Part shown: positions 1 to 8,189 of the stretch, one piece after another | Layout of the letters: every line of letters starts with the position of its first letter | How positions within the stretch are numbered: position 1 is the first letter of the stretch | The notes under the pieces: model-generated | Told to the model about the DNA's origin: nothing | The model's input: only the letters and a program-made list of their open reading frames with translations | Database searches by the model: none | NCBI RefSeq assembly: GCF_029051725.1 | Contig: NZ_JAACFU010000004.1 | Coordinates: forward strand, 62,001-126,000 | Length of the DNA: 64,000 bases | From: Bradyrhizobium sp. CSS354 | GTDB lineage: Bacteria; Pseudomonadota; Alphaproteobacteria; Rhizobiales; Xanthobacteraceae | Direction: 5' to 3' | Position numbers and translations under genes: made by a program

Positions 1-1172
1 CGCGCGTTCATCCCGCTTGCGAGCGCCAGTGACTCCCGCCTGTTCAGCCCGCCCACGGTTCCGCCGATGAAAGCGCCGCCGAACTTGCCGACGCTGGCGA
101 TCACGACCAGCAGGCCGGTGAGCATCAGCAGGTTGGGATCGCGGAGCACGGTGAGGTCGGCGCTCAAGCCGGCCAGACCGAAGAACACCGGCATGAAGAA
201 GCTGGAGATCAGCCCGCGCAGGCGCTCGTCGATCTGCCGCGTCAGGATCGGGGACTCGCCGACCAGAATGCCGGCGACAAAGGCGCCGAGCACGGTGTGG
301 ACGCCGATCAGATGCGTGATCAGCGCCATCGCGCACATCATCAGCAAGATCACCGTGATGACCGGCGCGGTGCTGACGAGATTGTCGTTGGCCCATCGAA
401 TGAGCTGGAACGCGAGGCGGCGGCCGATGGTGAAGCTGATGGCGAGGAAGGCCAGTGTGCCCAGCACGGCTTTCGCCACCGAGGCGATATCGAGCGTGCC
501 GTGCGAGGCCAGGCTGAAGATCACTGCGATGATGATCCAGCCGATGGTGTCGTCGATGACGGCGGTGGCGACGATGATCTGGCCGACATTGCGGCGCATG
601 AAGTTCATCTCGCGCACCACCACCGCGACGATCTTCACCGAGGAGATCGACAGCGCCGTGCCCATGAACAGCGACGCCACCAGGCGGGCTTGCGGGTTCG
701 GCAACAGCGCGTCCGGCAGGAATTCACCGAGCGCGAAGCCGCAGGCGAAGGGCACGAGGATGCCGGCGATCGAGATCGCGATCGCGGCCTTGCCGACCTT
801 CCTGACCAGCTTGAGGTCGGTTTCCATGCCGGTCAGCAGCAACAGCAGCAGGATGCCGAACTGCGCGATGCCGTCGATCATCGCTTTCTGCTCGGGCGTC
901 TTGGGGAAGATCGCGTGCTGCGCGTCGGGCCAGACCCAACCGAACAGCGAGGGACCGAGCAGGATGCCGGCGAGCAGTTCGCCGATCACCGAGGGCTGGC
1001 CGAGGCGCTGCATGATCTCGCCGAGACCGCGGCCGACCGCGATCAACAGCACGATCTGCGCCACCAGCAGGAATTCCGACGGACCGGCCGATTTGCCGCC
1101 CTCGGCGCTGGCCGCAACGGTGGTGAGGACAAGCGCCGCGGGACAAGGCCGACCGGTCGGAGCAGGCTCCAC
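1..1172 (-). CDS. CPA2-family cation:proton antiporter (Kef-type), partial, 3' end beyond window
   Basis: Reading the minus strand gives about 390 residues of an integral membrane Na+(K+)/H+ exchanger domain with no stop before base 1, so the C-terminus lies outside the window. Visible CPA2 features are the early GQPSVIGELLAGILLGPS stretch, FGILLLLLTGMETD, ATAVIDDTIGW with the paired acidic residues of the ion-binding site, and HTVLGAFVAGILV. About ten hydrophobic segments alternate with short polar loops. The frame is open back to a GTG at 1172. An ATG at 1177 lies in another frame and would encode a better signal-like N-terminus, which suggests a one-base frameshift near 1140-1142. A KefB/KefC or NapA-type exchanger is meant; the transported ion cannot be read from the sequence. 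Confidence 0.85.
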   Translation of the reverse strand, partial: MEPAPTGRPCPAALVLTTVAASAEGGKSAGPSEFLLVAQIVLLIAVGRGLGEIMQRLGQPSVIGELLAGILLGPSLFGWVWPDAQHAIFPKTPEQKAMIDGIAQFGILLLLLLTGMETDLKLVRKVGKAAIAISIAGILVPFACGFALGEFLPDALLPNPQARLVASLFMGTALSISSVKIVAVVVREMNFMRRNVGQIIVATAVIDDTIGWIIIAVIFSLASHGTLDIASVAKAVLGTLAFLAISFTIGRRLAFQLIRWANDNLVSTAPVITVILLMMCAMALITHLIGVHTVLGAFVAGILVGESPILTRQIDERLRGLISSFFMPVFFGLAGLSADLTVLRDPNLLMLTGLLVVIASVGKFGGAFIGGTVGGLNRRESLALASGMNA

Positions 1173-1177
1173 TGCAT

Positions 1178-1613
1178 GCAGGAATTTTACCCCTTCATCT
1201 GCCCCGGCGAGGTGCCGGGATGACGGGGATAGAACCCGCGGCAGGCGCAGCAGGTTCCTGTCGCTTGCAGCGGGTTAGGGAGGCAATACCAAAAAGCGCG
1301 AAAACAACCCCATGCACAGTAGAGATGGGATTGAAAAGGCTGGAGAAAAATTTGTGTGCGCCGAAGCCAGAATTTCGTCTTTGCCGAAATCGCTTGCTCC
1401 GTCGGGCAAAACACTGGCATGATGGCATCATCGGCAGACTAAGCGAGCCGCCGCCACATCCGCCGTCAACGCGAGCGCAGCGACTTGTCCGCCGAAGCTT
1501 TAGTGAAGGCGGAAGCAATCCAGAATCCCTCCCCGGAAGGATTCTGGATTGTTTAGTCGCTACGCTCCTCGCAATGACGCGGTTGAAACGGGCGCGCGCC
1601 TCACGCCGATCCC
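1178..1613. other. Gene-free interval between antiporter and MFS gene
   Basis: No supported gene lies here. The right end carries one copy of the main palindromic repeat (1513-1579). The part from about 1280 to 1430 is less GC-rich than its surroundings and has no convincing codon structure. It may be a degenerate gene or a dispersed repeat, but this cannot be decided from one copy. I looked for a tRNA in 1200-1290 because of the AGAACCCGC-like string and found no cloverleaf. Confidence 0.5.
1513..1579. repeat. Palindromic intergenic repeat, family A (partial left arm)
   Basis: The arms GCAATCCAGAATCC and GGATTCTGGATTG form a hairpin, followed by the TCGCAATGACG end shared with six other copies in this window. 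The left GTCATTGCGAG end is missing here. Confidence 0.8.
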
Positions 1614-2786
1614 TCACACCGCCTGCGGTGTCCTGATCTCGCGCGGCAGAATGATCGCCGCTGCGATCGCGAGCAGGCAGAGTGCGGCGAAGGCGTGCAG
1701 CATGGTGACGAAGCCGCCCTGCTCGTAGAGCCAGGCGACCAGGCCGACCGAGGCGCCGGCAGCGGTGAAGCCGATGAAATACCGCACGGCATAGGCGCGC
1801 GAGCGCCATTCCTCGCTGGTGTATTTGCCGACCATGGCATCGTTGACCGTAACCTGTCCGAACGCGCCCATGACGATGCCGATCGAGACCAGGATCAGCG
1901 GCAGATTGGACAGGCTCGCGGCCAGATACAGGAACGGCGCCAGCATGAAGGACAGCGGCAGCGCCACCGTCTTCAGCGAATAGCGGTCGAGCAGCCGGCC
2001 GATCGTGTACTGCGTCATCGCGCCGAACACGTAGACGCAGGCCGCAATGACGCCGAGCAGCGCCGGGCTTTTGGTGAGATCGGCGAGCCGCTCCGCGAAT
2101 AGCTTTGGCAGCGCCACGGTGACGGCATTGAAGGTCGTCGAGATCGCGATCACCACGATCAGCAGCGACAGGATCACGCGCCACATGTCCTGCTTGGCGA
2201 CCCGCGCCTGAGCTGCCGCCTGCTTCGAGCCCTTGCGGTCCTCGTGCACGACCATCATCGCGAACGCGATGCCGATCAGGATGGTGACGATGCCGGGTAC
2301 GATGAAGGCGAAGCGCCAGCCGAGATATTGGCCGATCACGCCGGTGACCAGCGCCGACGATGCGACCCCGAGATTGCCCCAGACGCCGTTGATGCCCATC
2401 TCGCGGCCGAGCCTGTCAGCGTAGGAGACGATCATGGCAGTGCCGACGGGATGATAGATCGAGGCAAAAATGCCGATCGCGAACAGCGCCGCGCCGAGCT
2501 GCGCCGGGGTCTGCACGAAGCCGACCGAGATCATGGAGGCGCCGATGCCGACGAAGAAGATCAGCATCATGTGGCGGCGGCTCCAGCGATCGCCGAGCCA
2601 GCCGGTGAGCAGCGAGCCCGCGCCGAAGGCGACGAAGCCCGGCGTCGCGTAAGGCAAGAGTTCCGAATAGGCCATGCCGAGCGCCGGTGCCATGATGATC
2701 ACCGCGGCGGCGAAAATCAGCATCGCGTAATGGTCGATGAAATGGCCCGCATTGACGAAACTGATCACCCGGCCGGGGCTGTTCAT
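1614..2786 (-). CDS. MFS transporter, fosmidomycin-resistance-like
   Basis: The 390-residue product is a major facilitator superfamily permease of typical length with about 12 hydrophobic segments. The loop 2-3 signature appears as GWLGDRWSRRHMM (about residues 62-74). The order HFIDHYAMLIF at the N-terminus and ASIYHPVGTAM in segment 4 resembles the FSR/fosmidomycin-resistance subgroup, whose members export small polar compounds or have no known substrate. A strong GGAGAGGA ribosome site precedes the ATG at 2786. It is divergent from the AraC-type regulator, 50 bp away, which probably controls it. The substrate is unknown. Confidence 0.85.
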   Translation of the reverse strand: MNSPGRVISFVNAGHFIDHYAMLIFAAAVIIMAPALGMAYSELLPYATPGFVAFGAGSLLTGWLGDRWSRRHMMLIFFVGIGASMISVGFVQTPAQLGAALFAIGIFASIYHPVGTAMIVSYADRLGREMGINGVWGNLGVASSALVTGVIGQYLGWRFAFIVPGIVTILIGIAFAMMVVHEDRKGSKQAAAQARVAKQDMWRVILSLLIVVIAISTTFNAVTVALPKLFAERLADLTKSPALLGVIAACVYVFGAMTQYTIGRLLDRYSLKTVALPLSFMLAPFLYLAASLSNLPLILVSIGIVMGAFGQVTVNDAMVGKYTSEEWRSRAYAVRYFIGFTAAGASVGLVAWLYEQGGFVTMLHAFAALCLLAIAAAIILPREIRTPQAV

Positions 2787-2836
2787 GGGAATCCTCTCCT
2801 GCTCCGAAATGAGTTATACGTCTTGGGCATGACGGG

Positions 2837-3643
2837 ATGCTGCCAATGACTGTCGTCGAGACGCCAATCCTCCGGGCGGTCCGGAGCAACCACCGCTCGC
2901 CTGCGGGCGTGCATTTGGTCGCGCGCGACTACCCCAAGGGCATGCGGATCGCTCCGCATATGCACCGCGAGGCCCAGCTGATCTATGCCGCCAAGGGCAC
3001 CATGCAGGTGACGACGCCCAAAGGGCGCTGGCTGGTGCCGCCGGACCGCGCGGTCTGGGTGCCGGCCGGGCTCCAGCACGCCATTGATTTGCTCGCCGAC
3101 ATCGAGATGCGCACGCTGTATTTCGACCTCGCCTGGCTGAAGCGCGAGCAGCGCCATGAGGGACTGATCAAGGAATTCGTGGTGCGCGTGTCGCCGCTGC
3201 TGAACCAGGCGATCCTCGCGCTGTTCGACGCGCGCAATACCGAGGAGCGGACCGATCTGCTGGTTCGCCTGGTGATGCTGGAACTGGTCCAGGCCGAGGA
3301 TTCCGCGACCTTCGTGCCGCTGCCGCACGAGCCGCGCTGCCGGCGCGCAGCCATGATCGTGCTCGACGATCCCACCGGCCTGCACGACATCGACGCGCTG
3401 GCGCGCGAGGTCGGAACATCCGCGCGCACGCTGTCGCGGTTGTTTTCGACAGAGACGCAGCTGAGCTTCAAGAGCTGGTGCCAGCGCGCCAGAATTGCGG
3501 CGGCGATCCAGCGGCTGTCGACGGATGCCAATGTGTCGGTGAAGCAGCTCGCGACCCAGCTCGGCTATGCCAGCGTGCCGGCGTTTTCGGCCGCATTCCG
3601 CCAGGTGACGGGGCGGACGCCGACGGAGTTTGCGGGGAAGTAG
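2837..3643 (+). CDS. AraC-family transcriptional regulator with cupin sensor domain
   Basis: The product has 268 residues, or 265 if the ATG at 2846 is used. The N-terminal half is a cupin-like ligand domain (PHMHREAQLIYAAKG, residues about 38-52, then VPPDRAVWVPAG). The C-terminal 100 residues hold two helix-turn-helix units: ALAREVGTSARTLSRLF, and VSVKQLATQLGYASVPAFSAAF followed by TGRTPTEF, the usual AraC signature. The gene is divergent from the MFS permease with only 50 bp between the starts, the usual arrangement for a regulator and its target exporter. The ligand is not known. Confidence 0.88.
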   Translation: MLPMTVVETPILRAVRSNHRSPAGVHLVARDYPKGMRIAPHMHREAQLIYAAKGTMQVTTPKGRWLVPPDRAVWVPAGLQHAIDLLADIEMRTLYFDLAWLKREQRHEGLIKEFVVRVSPLLNQAILALFDARNTEERTDLLVRLVMLELVQAEDSATFVPLPHEPRCRRAAMIVLDDPTGLHDIDALAREVGTSARTLSRLFSTETQLSFKSWCQRARIAAAIQRLSTDANVSVKQLATQLGYASVPAFSAAFRQVTGRTPTEFAGK

Positions 3644-3666
3644 GGCCGCGAACGTTCACAAGAGGT

Positions 3667-3753
3667 CGTCATGCCCGGGCTTGTCCCGGGCATCCACGTT
3701 CTCTGGGGTGCCAACGAAGGTCGTGGATGGCCGGGACAAGCCCGGCCATGACG
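3667..3753. repeat. Palindromic intergenic repeat, family B
   Basis: The 87-bp element starts CGTCATGCCCGGGCTTG and ends with its inverse GACAAGCCCGGCCATGACG. A second copy lies at 61706-61789. It sits in the 294-bp gap between the AraC gene and the malonyl-CoA decarboxylase gene; apart from this repeat I see no feature in that gap. Confidence 0.85.
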
Positions 3754-3937
3754 ATGTGGAAGCTGCAGCGCCCCAAACTTTCATGCGCAATTGCCTCGCC
3801 GTGGCGGGGCATGACAGCAATCCTGGAGCGCATGCCCCCGCTAAACTTGCCAAATTCTGCCTGCTCGATTGTGATCGGCTTCCGCCCAAATCCCGTGTAA
3901 GATTCCCGCATCGCACAAACCCGACACGAAAGCCCCG

Positions 3938-5290
3938 ATGGCCAACGCCTTCTTCTCCGACCTGCTCACCACCATCTCCGAGCGCGGCCGCACGCTGCTT
4001 CGCCGCGGGGATTCTGCCGACACCAAGCCGGACGCAGATGGGCTCATCGAGCTCTGCGGCGCGCTGCTGTCGGGCCGGGGCGAAGCTTCGGGCACCGCCA
4101 TGGCGCGTGAGGTGCTCGACATCTACCAGGACCTGGATGCGACGGGACGTCGCGCCTTTTTCGAAGCCCTGGTGCGCGATTTCGGCCCGGATCGGGAGCG
4201 CCTGTCCAAGGCGATCGAGACATGGCGTGCCAAGCCGGCCGACGAGGATGCCAGCGCCCTTCATTTTGCCTCCGAGCCGCGCCGGCAGGAGCTGATCCGC
4301 CGCCTCAACCGCGCGCCCGGCGGCACCGGCGATCTCGTCAAGATGCGCGCCGATCTGCTCGACATGATGAACGGGCACACCGATCTCGCCGCGCTCGATC
4401 GCGATGTCTCGCATCTTCTCTCATCATGGTTCAACAGGGGGTTTCTCGTGCTGCGCAGGATCGACTGGTCGACCCCGGCCAACATCCTCGAAAAGATCAT
4501 CCGTTACGAAGCCGTGCACGAGATCAGCGACTGGGACGATCTGCGCCGCCGCATCGATCCGGTCGACCGCCGCTGCTACGCCTTCTTCCATCCCGCGATG
4601 GTCGACGAGCCCCTGATCTTCGTCGAAGTGGCGCTGACCGAGACGATCCCCGGCGCGATCGCGCCGCTGCTCGCGGTCGATCGCCCCTCCGTCCCGATCG
4701 AGCGCGCCCGTACCGCCGTGTTCTACTCGATCTCCAACACCCAGCGCGGTCTCGGCGGCATCTCCTTCGGCAGCTTCCTGATCAAGCAGGTGGTGGAGGA
4801 GCTGCGCCGCGAACTACCCAAGCTCGACAATTTCGTGACGCTGTCGCCGGTGCCGGGCTTCATGCAATGGGTGAAGCAGGACAAGGACCTGCCGCTGTCG
4901 GACGAGGACCGCGAAGTGCTGAAGCGGCTCGACGATCCCAAATGGTTCGAGAACCCCGAGACGACCACGCTGCTGCGTGGCGTGATCGAACCGCTCGCGG
5001 CGCACTACTTCCTCAAGGCGCGCACGCCGAAAGGCAAGCTGATCGACTCCGTCGCGCGCTTCCATCTCGGCAACGGCGCCCGCCTCGAGCGCATCAACTG
5101 GCTCGGCGACCTCTCGCCGAAGGGCGTGCGCGAGTCCGCCGGCGTGATGGTCAACTACCTCTACCGCCTCGATGACATCGAGAAGAACCACGAAGCCTAC
5201 GCCAATGACGGCGAGGTCGTGGCCTCAAGCGCGGTGAAGAAGCTCTTGAAGGGCGAAGGGCGGCGGCTACTGGATATGCGGCTGTCGTAG
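3938..5290 (+). CDS. Malonyl-CoA decarboxylase
   Basis: The 450-residue product matches the malonyl-CoA decarboxylase family (MatA/MLYCD type, EC 4.1.1.9), which converts malonyl-CoA to acetyl-CoA and CO2 in the cytoplasm. The N-terminal half is the helical MCD_N domain. The catalytic GNAT-like C-terminal domain shows FYSISNTQRGLGGISFGSFLIK (about residues 262-283), SPVPGFMQW, AAHYFLKA, and the ARFHLGNGARLERINWLGD block near the end. Length fits the bacterial family. It stands alone: no malonyl-CoA synthetase (matB) or malonate carrier (matC) lies beside it, so it may act on malonyl-CoA from general metabolism rather than in a dedicated malonate operon. Confidence 0.92.
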   Translation: MANAFFSDLLTTISERGRTLLRRGDSADTKPDADGLIELCGALLSGRGEASGTAMAREVLDIYQDLDATGRRAFFEALVRDFGPDRERLSKAIETWRAKPADEDASALHFASEPRRQELIRRLNRAPGGTGDLVKMRADLLDMMNGHTDLAALDRDVSHLLSSWFNRGFLVLRRIDWSTPANILEKIIRYEAVHEISDWDDLRRRIDPVDRRCYAFFHPAMVDEPLIFVEVALTETIPGAIAPLLAVDRPSVPIERARTAVFYSISNTQRGLGGISFGSFLIKQVVEELRRELPKLDNFVTLSPVPGFMQWVKQDKDLPLSDEDREVLKRLDDPKWFENPETTTLLRGVIEPLAAHYFLKARTPKGKLIDSVARFHLGNGARLERINWLGDLSPKGVRESAGVMVNYLYRLDDIEKNHEAYANDGEVVASSAVKKLLKGEGRRLLDMRLS

Positions 5291-5349
5291 TCGGCGTCCG
5301 GCTCACGCCACATCGTCATTGCGAACGCAGCCGACGATGCTCTCTTCGC

Positions 5350-5436
5350 CGTCATTGCGAGGAGCTCTTGCGACGAAGCAATCCAGACTGCTTCCGCGGA
5401 AAGATTCTGGATTGCTTCGCTGCGCTCGCAATGACG
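5350..5436. repeat. Palindromic intergenic repeat, family A
   Basis: Complete copy: the CGTCATTGCGAG end, GAAGCAATCCAGACTG arm, TCCGCGGA centre, TCTGGATTGCTTCGC arm and CTCGCAATGACG end. It folds into one long imperfect hairpin. Confidence 0.9.
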
Positions 5437-5517
5437 AGATTGTGGCGACACCTCGCGCACTCCCAGCAATTCGCCCGCAGCAGCCAAAGCGCCCGTCGAA
5501 GAGGCCCCTCTCTCCAC

Positions 5518-5604
5518 CGTCATTGCGAGGAGCTCTTGCGACGAAGCAATCCAGACTGCCTCCATGGAAACACTCTGGATTGCTTCGCTACGCTCGCAAT
5601 GACG
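5518..5604. repeat. Palindromic intergenic repeat, family A
   Basis: Complete copy in the same orientation as the one 80 bp upstream, with a TCCATGGA centre in place of TCCGCGGA. Confidence 0.9.
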
Positions 5605-5629
5605 CGGTGTGTGGTGACACCTGGTGCAA

Positions 5630-5917
5630 TCAGATCAGCGTCTCGTACAAATCCATCCAATCGGGATTAACGCTCTCGATCAGCGCAAGCTTCTTTTCCC
5701 GGCTGCCGGCCTTGATCTGCTTCTCGCGTGTGATCGCGTCGGTCATCGTCGCATGCAGCTCGTACCAGACGAGAAGCTTGCAGCCATACCTTGACGAGAA
5801 CCCCTTCACCAAGCCCTCGCGGTGCTCGAACGCGCGGCGCGGTGGATTGGACGTGACGCCTGTATAGATCGTCCCGTTGCGGCGATTGGCGAACATGTAC
5901 ACGCAGGGCTGCTTCAT
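5630..5917 (-). CDS. Small GIY-YIG domain nuclease
   Basis: The 95-residue product is a stand-alone GIY-YIG domain of the UPF0213/YhbQ-like size class. It begins with CVYMFANRRNGTIYTGVTSN, where VYM and YTG are the two halves of the signature, followed by the conserved Arg in PPRRAFEHR and the E-K-Q-I-K-A-G helix (TREKQIKAGSREKK). The biological role of these small domains is not settled; DNA end or junction cleavage is the usual guess. Copies of the palindromic family A flank it on both sides within 100 bp. Confidence 0.88.
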   Translation of the reverse strand: MKQPCVYMFANRRNGTIYTGVTSNPPRRAFEHREGLVKGFSSRYGCKLLVWYELHATMTDAITREKQIKAGSREKKLALIESVNPDWMDLYETLI

Positions 5918-5988
5918 GATCGCGCTCAGCTGAGGAGAGCTTTCATGATATCACAACCAAGGGATGATTTCGAGACTTTCGCCGACAT

Positions 5989-6105
5989 CGTCATTGCGAG
6001 GATCTCGCGACGAAATTGCAAAGCAATTTTGCGCTGATGCGACGAAGCAATCCAGGCTGCCTCCGCGGAAAGATTCTGGATTGCTTCGCTGCGCTCGCAA
6101 TGACG
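5989..6105. repeat. Palindromic intergenic repeat, family A, with a small insertion
   Basis: Full copy of family A interrupted in its left arm by about 32 bp. The insert contains its own perfect 7-bp hairpin (AAATTGC-AAA-GCAATTT at 6013-6029) and is bracketed by the direct repeat GCGACGAA at 6007-6014 and 6039-6046. Confidence 0.85.
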
Positions 6106-6142
6106 GAGTGTGCGGCGCGGCCGTCGCGCCCCTCGCGTCGGC

Positions 6143-7312
6143 CTACTCCGCCAGCGCCTTCATCTCCTTGTAGAGATCCGACTTGCCTTCGAAGCCGATG
6201 CCTGACAGCTCCGGCATGGTGATGTGGCCGTTCTCGACGCGGACGCCGTCGGGGAAGCCGCCATAGGGCTGGAACAGGTCGGGGTAGCTCTCGTTGCCGC
6301 CGAGGCCCAAGCCGGCTGCGATGTTGAGCGACATCTGGTGGCCGCCGTGCGGGATGCAGCGGCTCGGTGACCAGCCATGAGTTTTCAGCACCTCCAGCGT
6401 GCGCTGGTATTCGCACAGGCCGTAGGACAGCGCGCAGTCGAATTGCAGCCAGTCGCGGTCAGGCCGCATGCCGCCGTAGCGGATCAAATTGCGGGCGTCC
6501 TGGTGGCTGAACAGGTTTTCCCCCGTTGCCATCGGTCCCGGATAGAATTCGGCGAGGGCTGCCTGCAGCGCGTAGTCGAGGGGATCGCCGACCTCCTCGT
6601 ACCAGAACAGCGGATAATCCCGCAGCATTTTTGCGTAGGCGATCCCGGTCTCGAGATCGAAGCGGCCATTGGCGTCGACCGCGAGCTGCGCGTCCTTGCC
6701 GATCTCCTTCAGCACCGCCTCGATGCGGGTGCGGTCGTCCTCGATATCGGCGCCGCCGATCTTCATCTTCACGACGTTGTAGCCGCGATCGAGATAGCCG
6801 CGCATCTCGCCGCGCAGCATCGAGAGGTCCTTGCCCGGATAATAATAGCCGCCGGCGGCGTAGACGAACACGCGCGGATTGGCTTTGACGCCGTGACGCT
6901 CAGCCAGCAAGCGGAACAGCGGTTGTCCCGCGATCTTCGCCACCGCATCCCACACCGCCATGTCAATGGTGCCGACCGCGACCGAGCGCTCGCCATGACC
7001 GCCCGGCTTCTCGTTGGTCATCATCGCGCCCCAGACCTTGTCGGGATCGAGATTGTCGCCGGCCGCGTTCAGCAGCGATTTCGGATCGGCCTCCAGGATG
7101 CGCGATGCGAAACGTTCGCGGATCAGGCCGCCCTGCCCGTAGCGGCCGTTGGAGTTGAAGCCGTAGCCGACGACGCGCTTGCCGTCGCGCACGACGTCGG
7201 TAACGACGGCAACCAGGCTCGTCGTCATCTTGGTGAAATCGATATAGGCGTTGCGGATCGGCGAAGAGATCGGTTTCGTGATCTCGCGGACGTCGACGAT
7301 GCGGACGGACAT
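6143..7312 (-). CDS. tarD: D-tartrate dehydratase, enolase superfamily
   Basis: The 389-residue product belongs to the mandelate racemase/enolase superfamily and matches the B. japonicum D-tartrate dehydratase, which converts D-tartrate to oxaloacetate. The residues known for that enzyme fall at the expected positions: Lys184 (VVKMKIGG), metal ligands Asp213 (VDANG), Glu239 (WYEE) and Glu265 (TGEN), and His322 (PHGGH). Length is identical to the characterised protein (389). No tartrate transporter is adjacent. A family A palindrome begins about 20 bp upstream of the ATG, so the promoter must lie within or beyond the repeat. The assignment rests on recalled active-site numbering, which agrees throughout. 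Confidence 0.93.
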   Translation of the reverse strand: MSVRIVDVREITKPISSPIRNAYIDFTKMTTSLVAVVTDVVRDGKRVVGYGFNSNGRYGQGGLIRERFASRILEADPKSLLNAAGDNLDPDKVWGAMMTNEKPGGHGERSVAVGTIDMAVWDAVAKIAGQPLFRLLAERHGVKANPRVFVYAAGGYYYPGKDLSMLRGEMRGYLDRGYNVVKMKIGGADIEDDRTRIEAVLKEIGKDAQLAVDANGRFDLETGIAYAKMLRDYPLFWYEEVGDPLDYALQAALAEFYPGPMATGENLFSHQDARNLIRYGGMRPDRDWLQFDCALSYGLCEYQRTLEVLKTHGWSPSRCIPHGGHQMSLNIAAGLGLGGNESYPDLFQPYGGFPDGVRVENGHITMPELSGIGFEGKSDLYKEMKALAE

Positions 7313-7331
7313 GGGTTTGGCCTTTCATTTT

Positions 7332-7417
7332 CGTCATTGCGAGAAGCGAAGCGACGAAGCAATCCAGACTGCCGCCGTTGAAAGATCCTGGATTGCTTCG
7401 CTTCGCTCGCAATGACG
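7332..7417. repeat. Palindromic intergenic repeat, family A
   Basis: Complete copy lying between the DUF3297 gene and tarD, both on the minus strand. Confidence 0.9.
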
Positions 7418-7456
7418 GAGAAGAGCAGTTCGCAATGACGAGGAGAGAGCGCGCTC

Positions 7457-7714
7457 CTACTTCTTATCCCTGAAATACGGCTCGACCGGGCCGTGCACCT
7501 TGATGGTCAGCGGGTTGCCGTGGCGGTCCTTGGCGTTGCCTGCGGTGACGCGGACCCAGCCTTCGCTGATGCAGTATTCCTCGACATTGGTCTTCTCGAC
7601 ACCCTTGAAGCGGATGCCGACGTCGCGCGCCAGGATGTCCGCGTTGTAATAGGGGCTGTTCGGATCGACCGAGAGGCGGTCCGGAAATTCGTCGCTCATG
7701 ATTGTCTCGCTCAT
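7457..7714 (-). CDS. DUF3297 family protein
   Basis: The 85-residue soluble protein (MSETIMSDEFPDRLSVD..., ending VEPYFRDKK) matches the DUF3297 family of small proteins of unknown function. The start is placed at 7714 because that ATG overlaps the stop of the upstream glutathione peroxidase gene as ATGA, implying coupled translation; an in-frame ATG at 7699 is possible. The motif GNPLTIKVHGPVEPY is typical of the family. It is the last gene of an amidase-peroxidase-DUF3297 unit. Confidence 0.82.
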   Translation of the reverse strand: MSETIMSDEFPDRLSVDPNSPYYNADILARDVGIRFKGVEKTNVEEYCISEGWVRVTAGNAKDRHGNPLTIKVHGPVEPYFRDKK

Positions 7715-8187
7715 AACAGGGTCTCGATTTGCTGCCGCAATCCTTCGGGCCGGGCGGTCGGCGCGTGGCGCGCGACCACCTTGCCGGCGCGATCCACCAG
7801 GAATTTGGTGAAATTCCATTTGATGGAGGCGCCCAGCAGGCCGGATTGCTGGCGTTTCAGGTACTCATACAACGGATGCGCATTGCTGCCGTTGACGTCG
7901 ATCTTCTCGAACAGGGGAAAGGTGACGTCGTAATTGGTCGAGCAGAACGCCTGGATCTCGCTCGCCGGTCCAGGCTCCTGCGCACCGAACTGGTTGCAGG
8001 GAAAGCCGAGCACCGAGAAGCCGCGCGGATTGAGATCGCGATGCAGATCCTCCAGCCCGCGATATTGCGGCGTGAAGCCGCATTTGCTCGCGGTGTTGAC
8101 GATCAGCAGCACCTGTCCCTCGAATCTGCGCAGGGCGACTTCTTCGCCGAGAAGCGAGTTGGCCTTGAAGTCGTAGATCACCGACAT
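7711..8187 (-). CDS. Glutathione peroxidase family thiol peroxidase
   Basis: The 158-residue cytoplasmic peroxidase reduces hydroperoxides. The catalytic tetrad is visible: Cys36 in NTASKCGFTPQY, Gln70 in CNQFGAQEPG, and Trp124/Asn125 in KWNFTKFLVD. It is a Cys rather than selenocysteine type. Cys82 (AFCSTNY) could be the resolving Cys, as in thioredoxin-dependent members of this family. The ATG at 8187 follows the amidase stop by two bases and the TGA overlaps the next ATG, so the three genes form one transcript. Confidence 0.93.
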   Translation of the reverse strand: MSVIYDFKANSLLGEEVALRRFEGQVLLIVNTASKCGFTPQYRGLEDLHRDLNPRGFSVLGFPCNQFGAQEPGPASEIQAFCSTNYDVTFPLFEKIDVNGSNAHPLYEYLKRQQSGLLGASIKWNFTKFLVDRAGKVVARHAPTARPEGLRQQIETLL

Positions 8188-8189
8188 CG

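Larger units (their letters stand above)
5291..5629. other. Gene-free interval with two palindromic repeats
   Basis: The interval holds two full copies of repeat family A (5350-5436 and 5518-5604) and an extra half copy at about 5314-5330 (CGTCATTGCGAACGCAG). No gene or RNA is recognised. Confidence 0.7.

Noticed and set aside
67..1278. 403-codon plus-strand frame at the left edge
   Set aside because: The minus strand encodes the CPA2 antiporter; the plus frame is Arg/Ser/Thr-rich with no domain.
1200..1290. Possible tRNA
   Set aside because: An AGAACCC-like string is present but no acceptor, D or T arms can be paired.
5350..5604. Two similar repeats 80 bp apart, possible CRISPR
   Set aside because: Units are about 87 bp imperfect palindromes scattered across the window, without regular spacers or cas genes.
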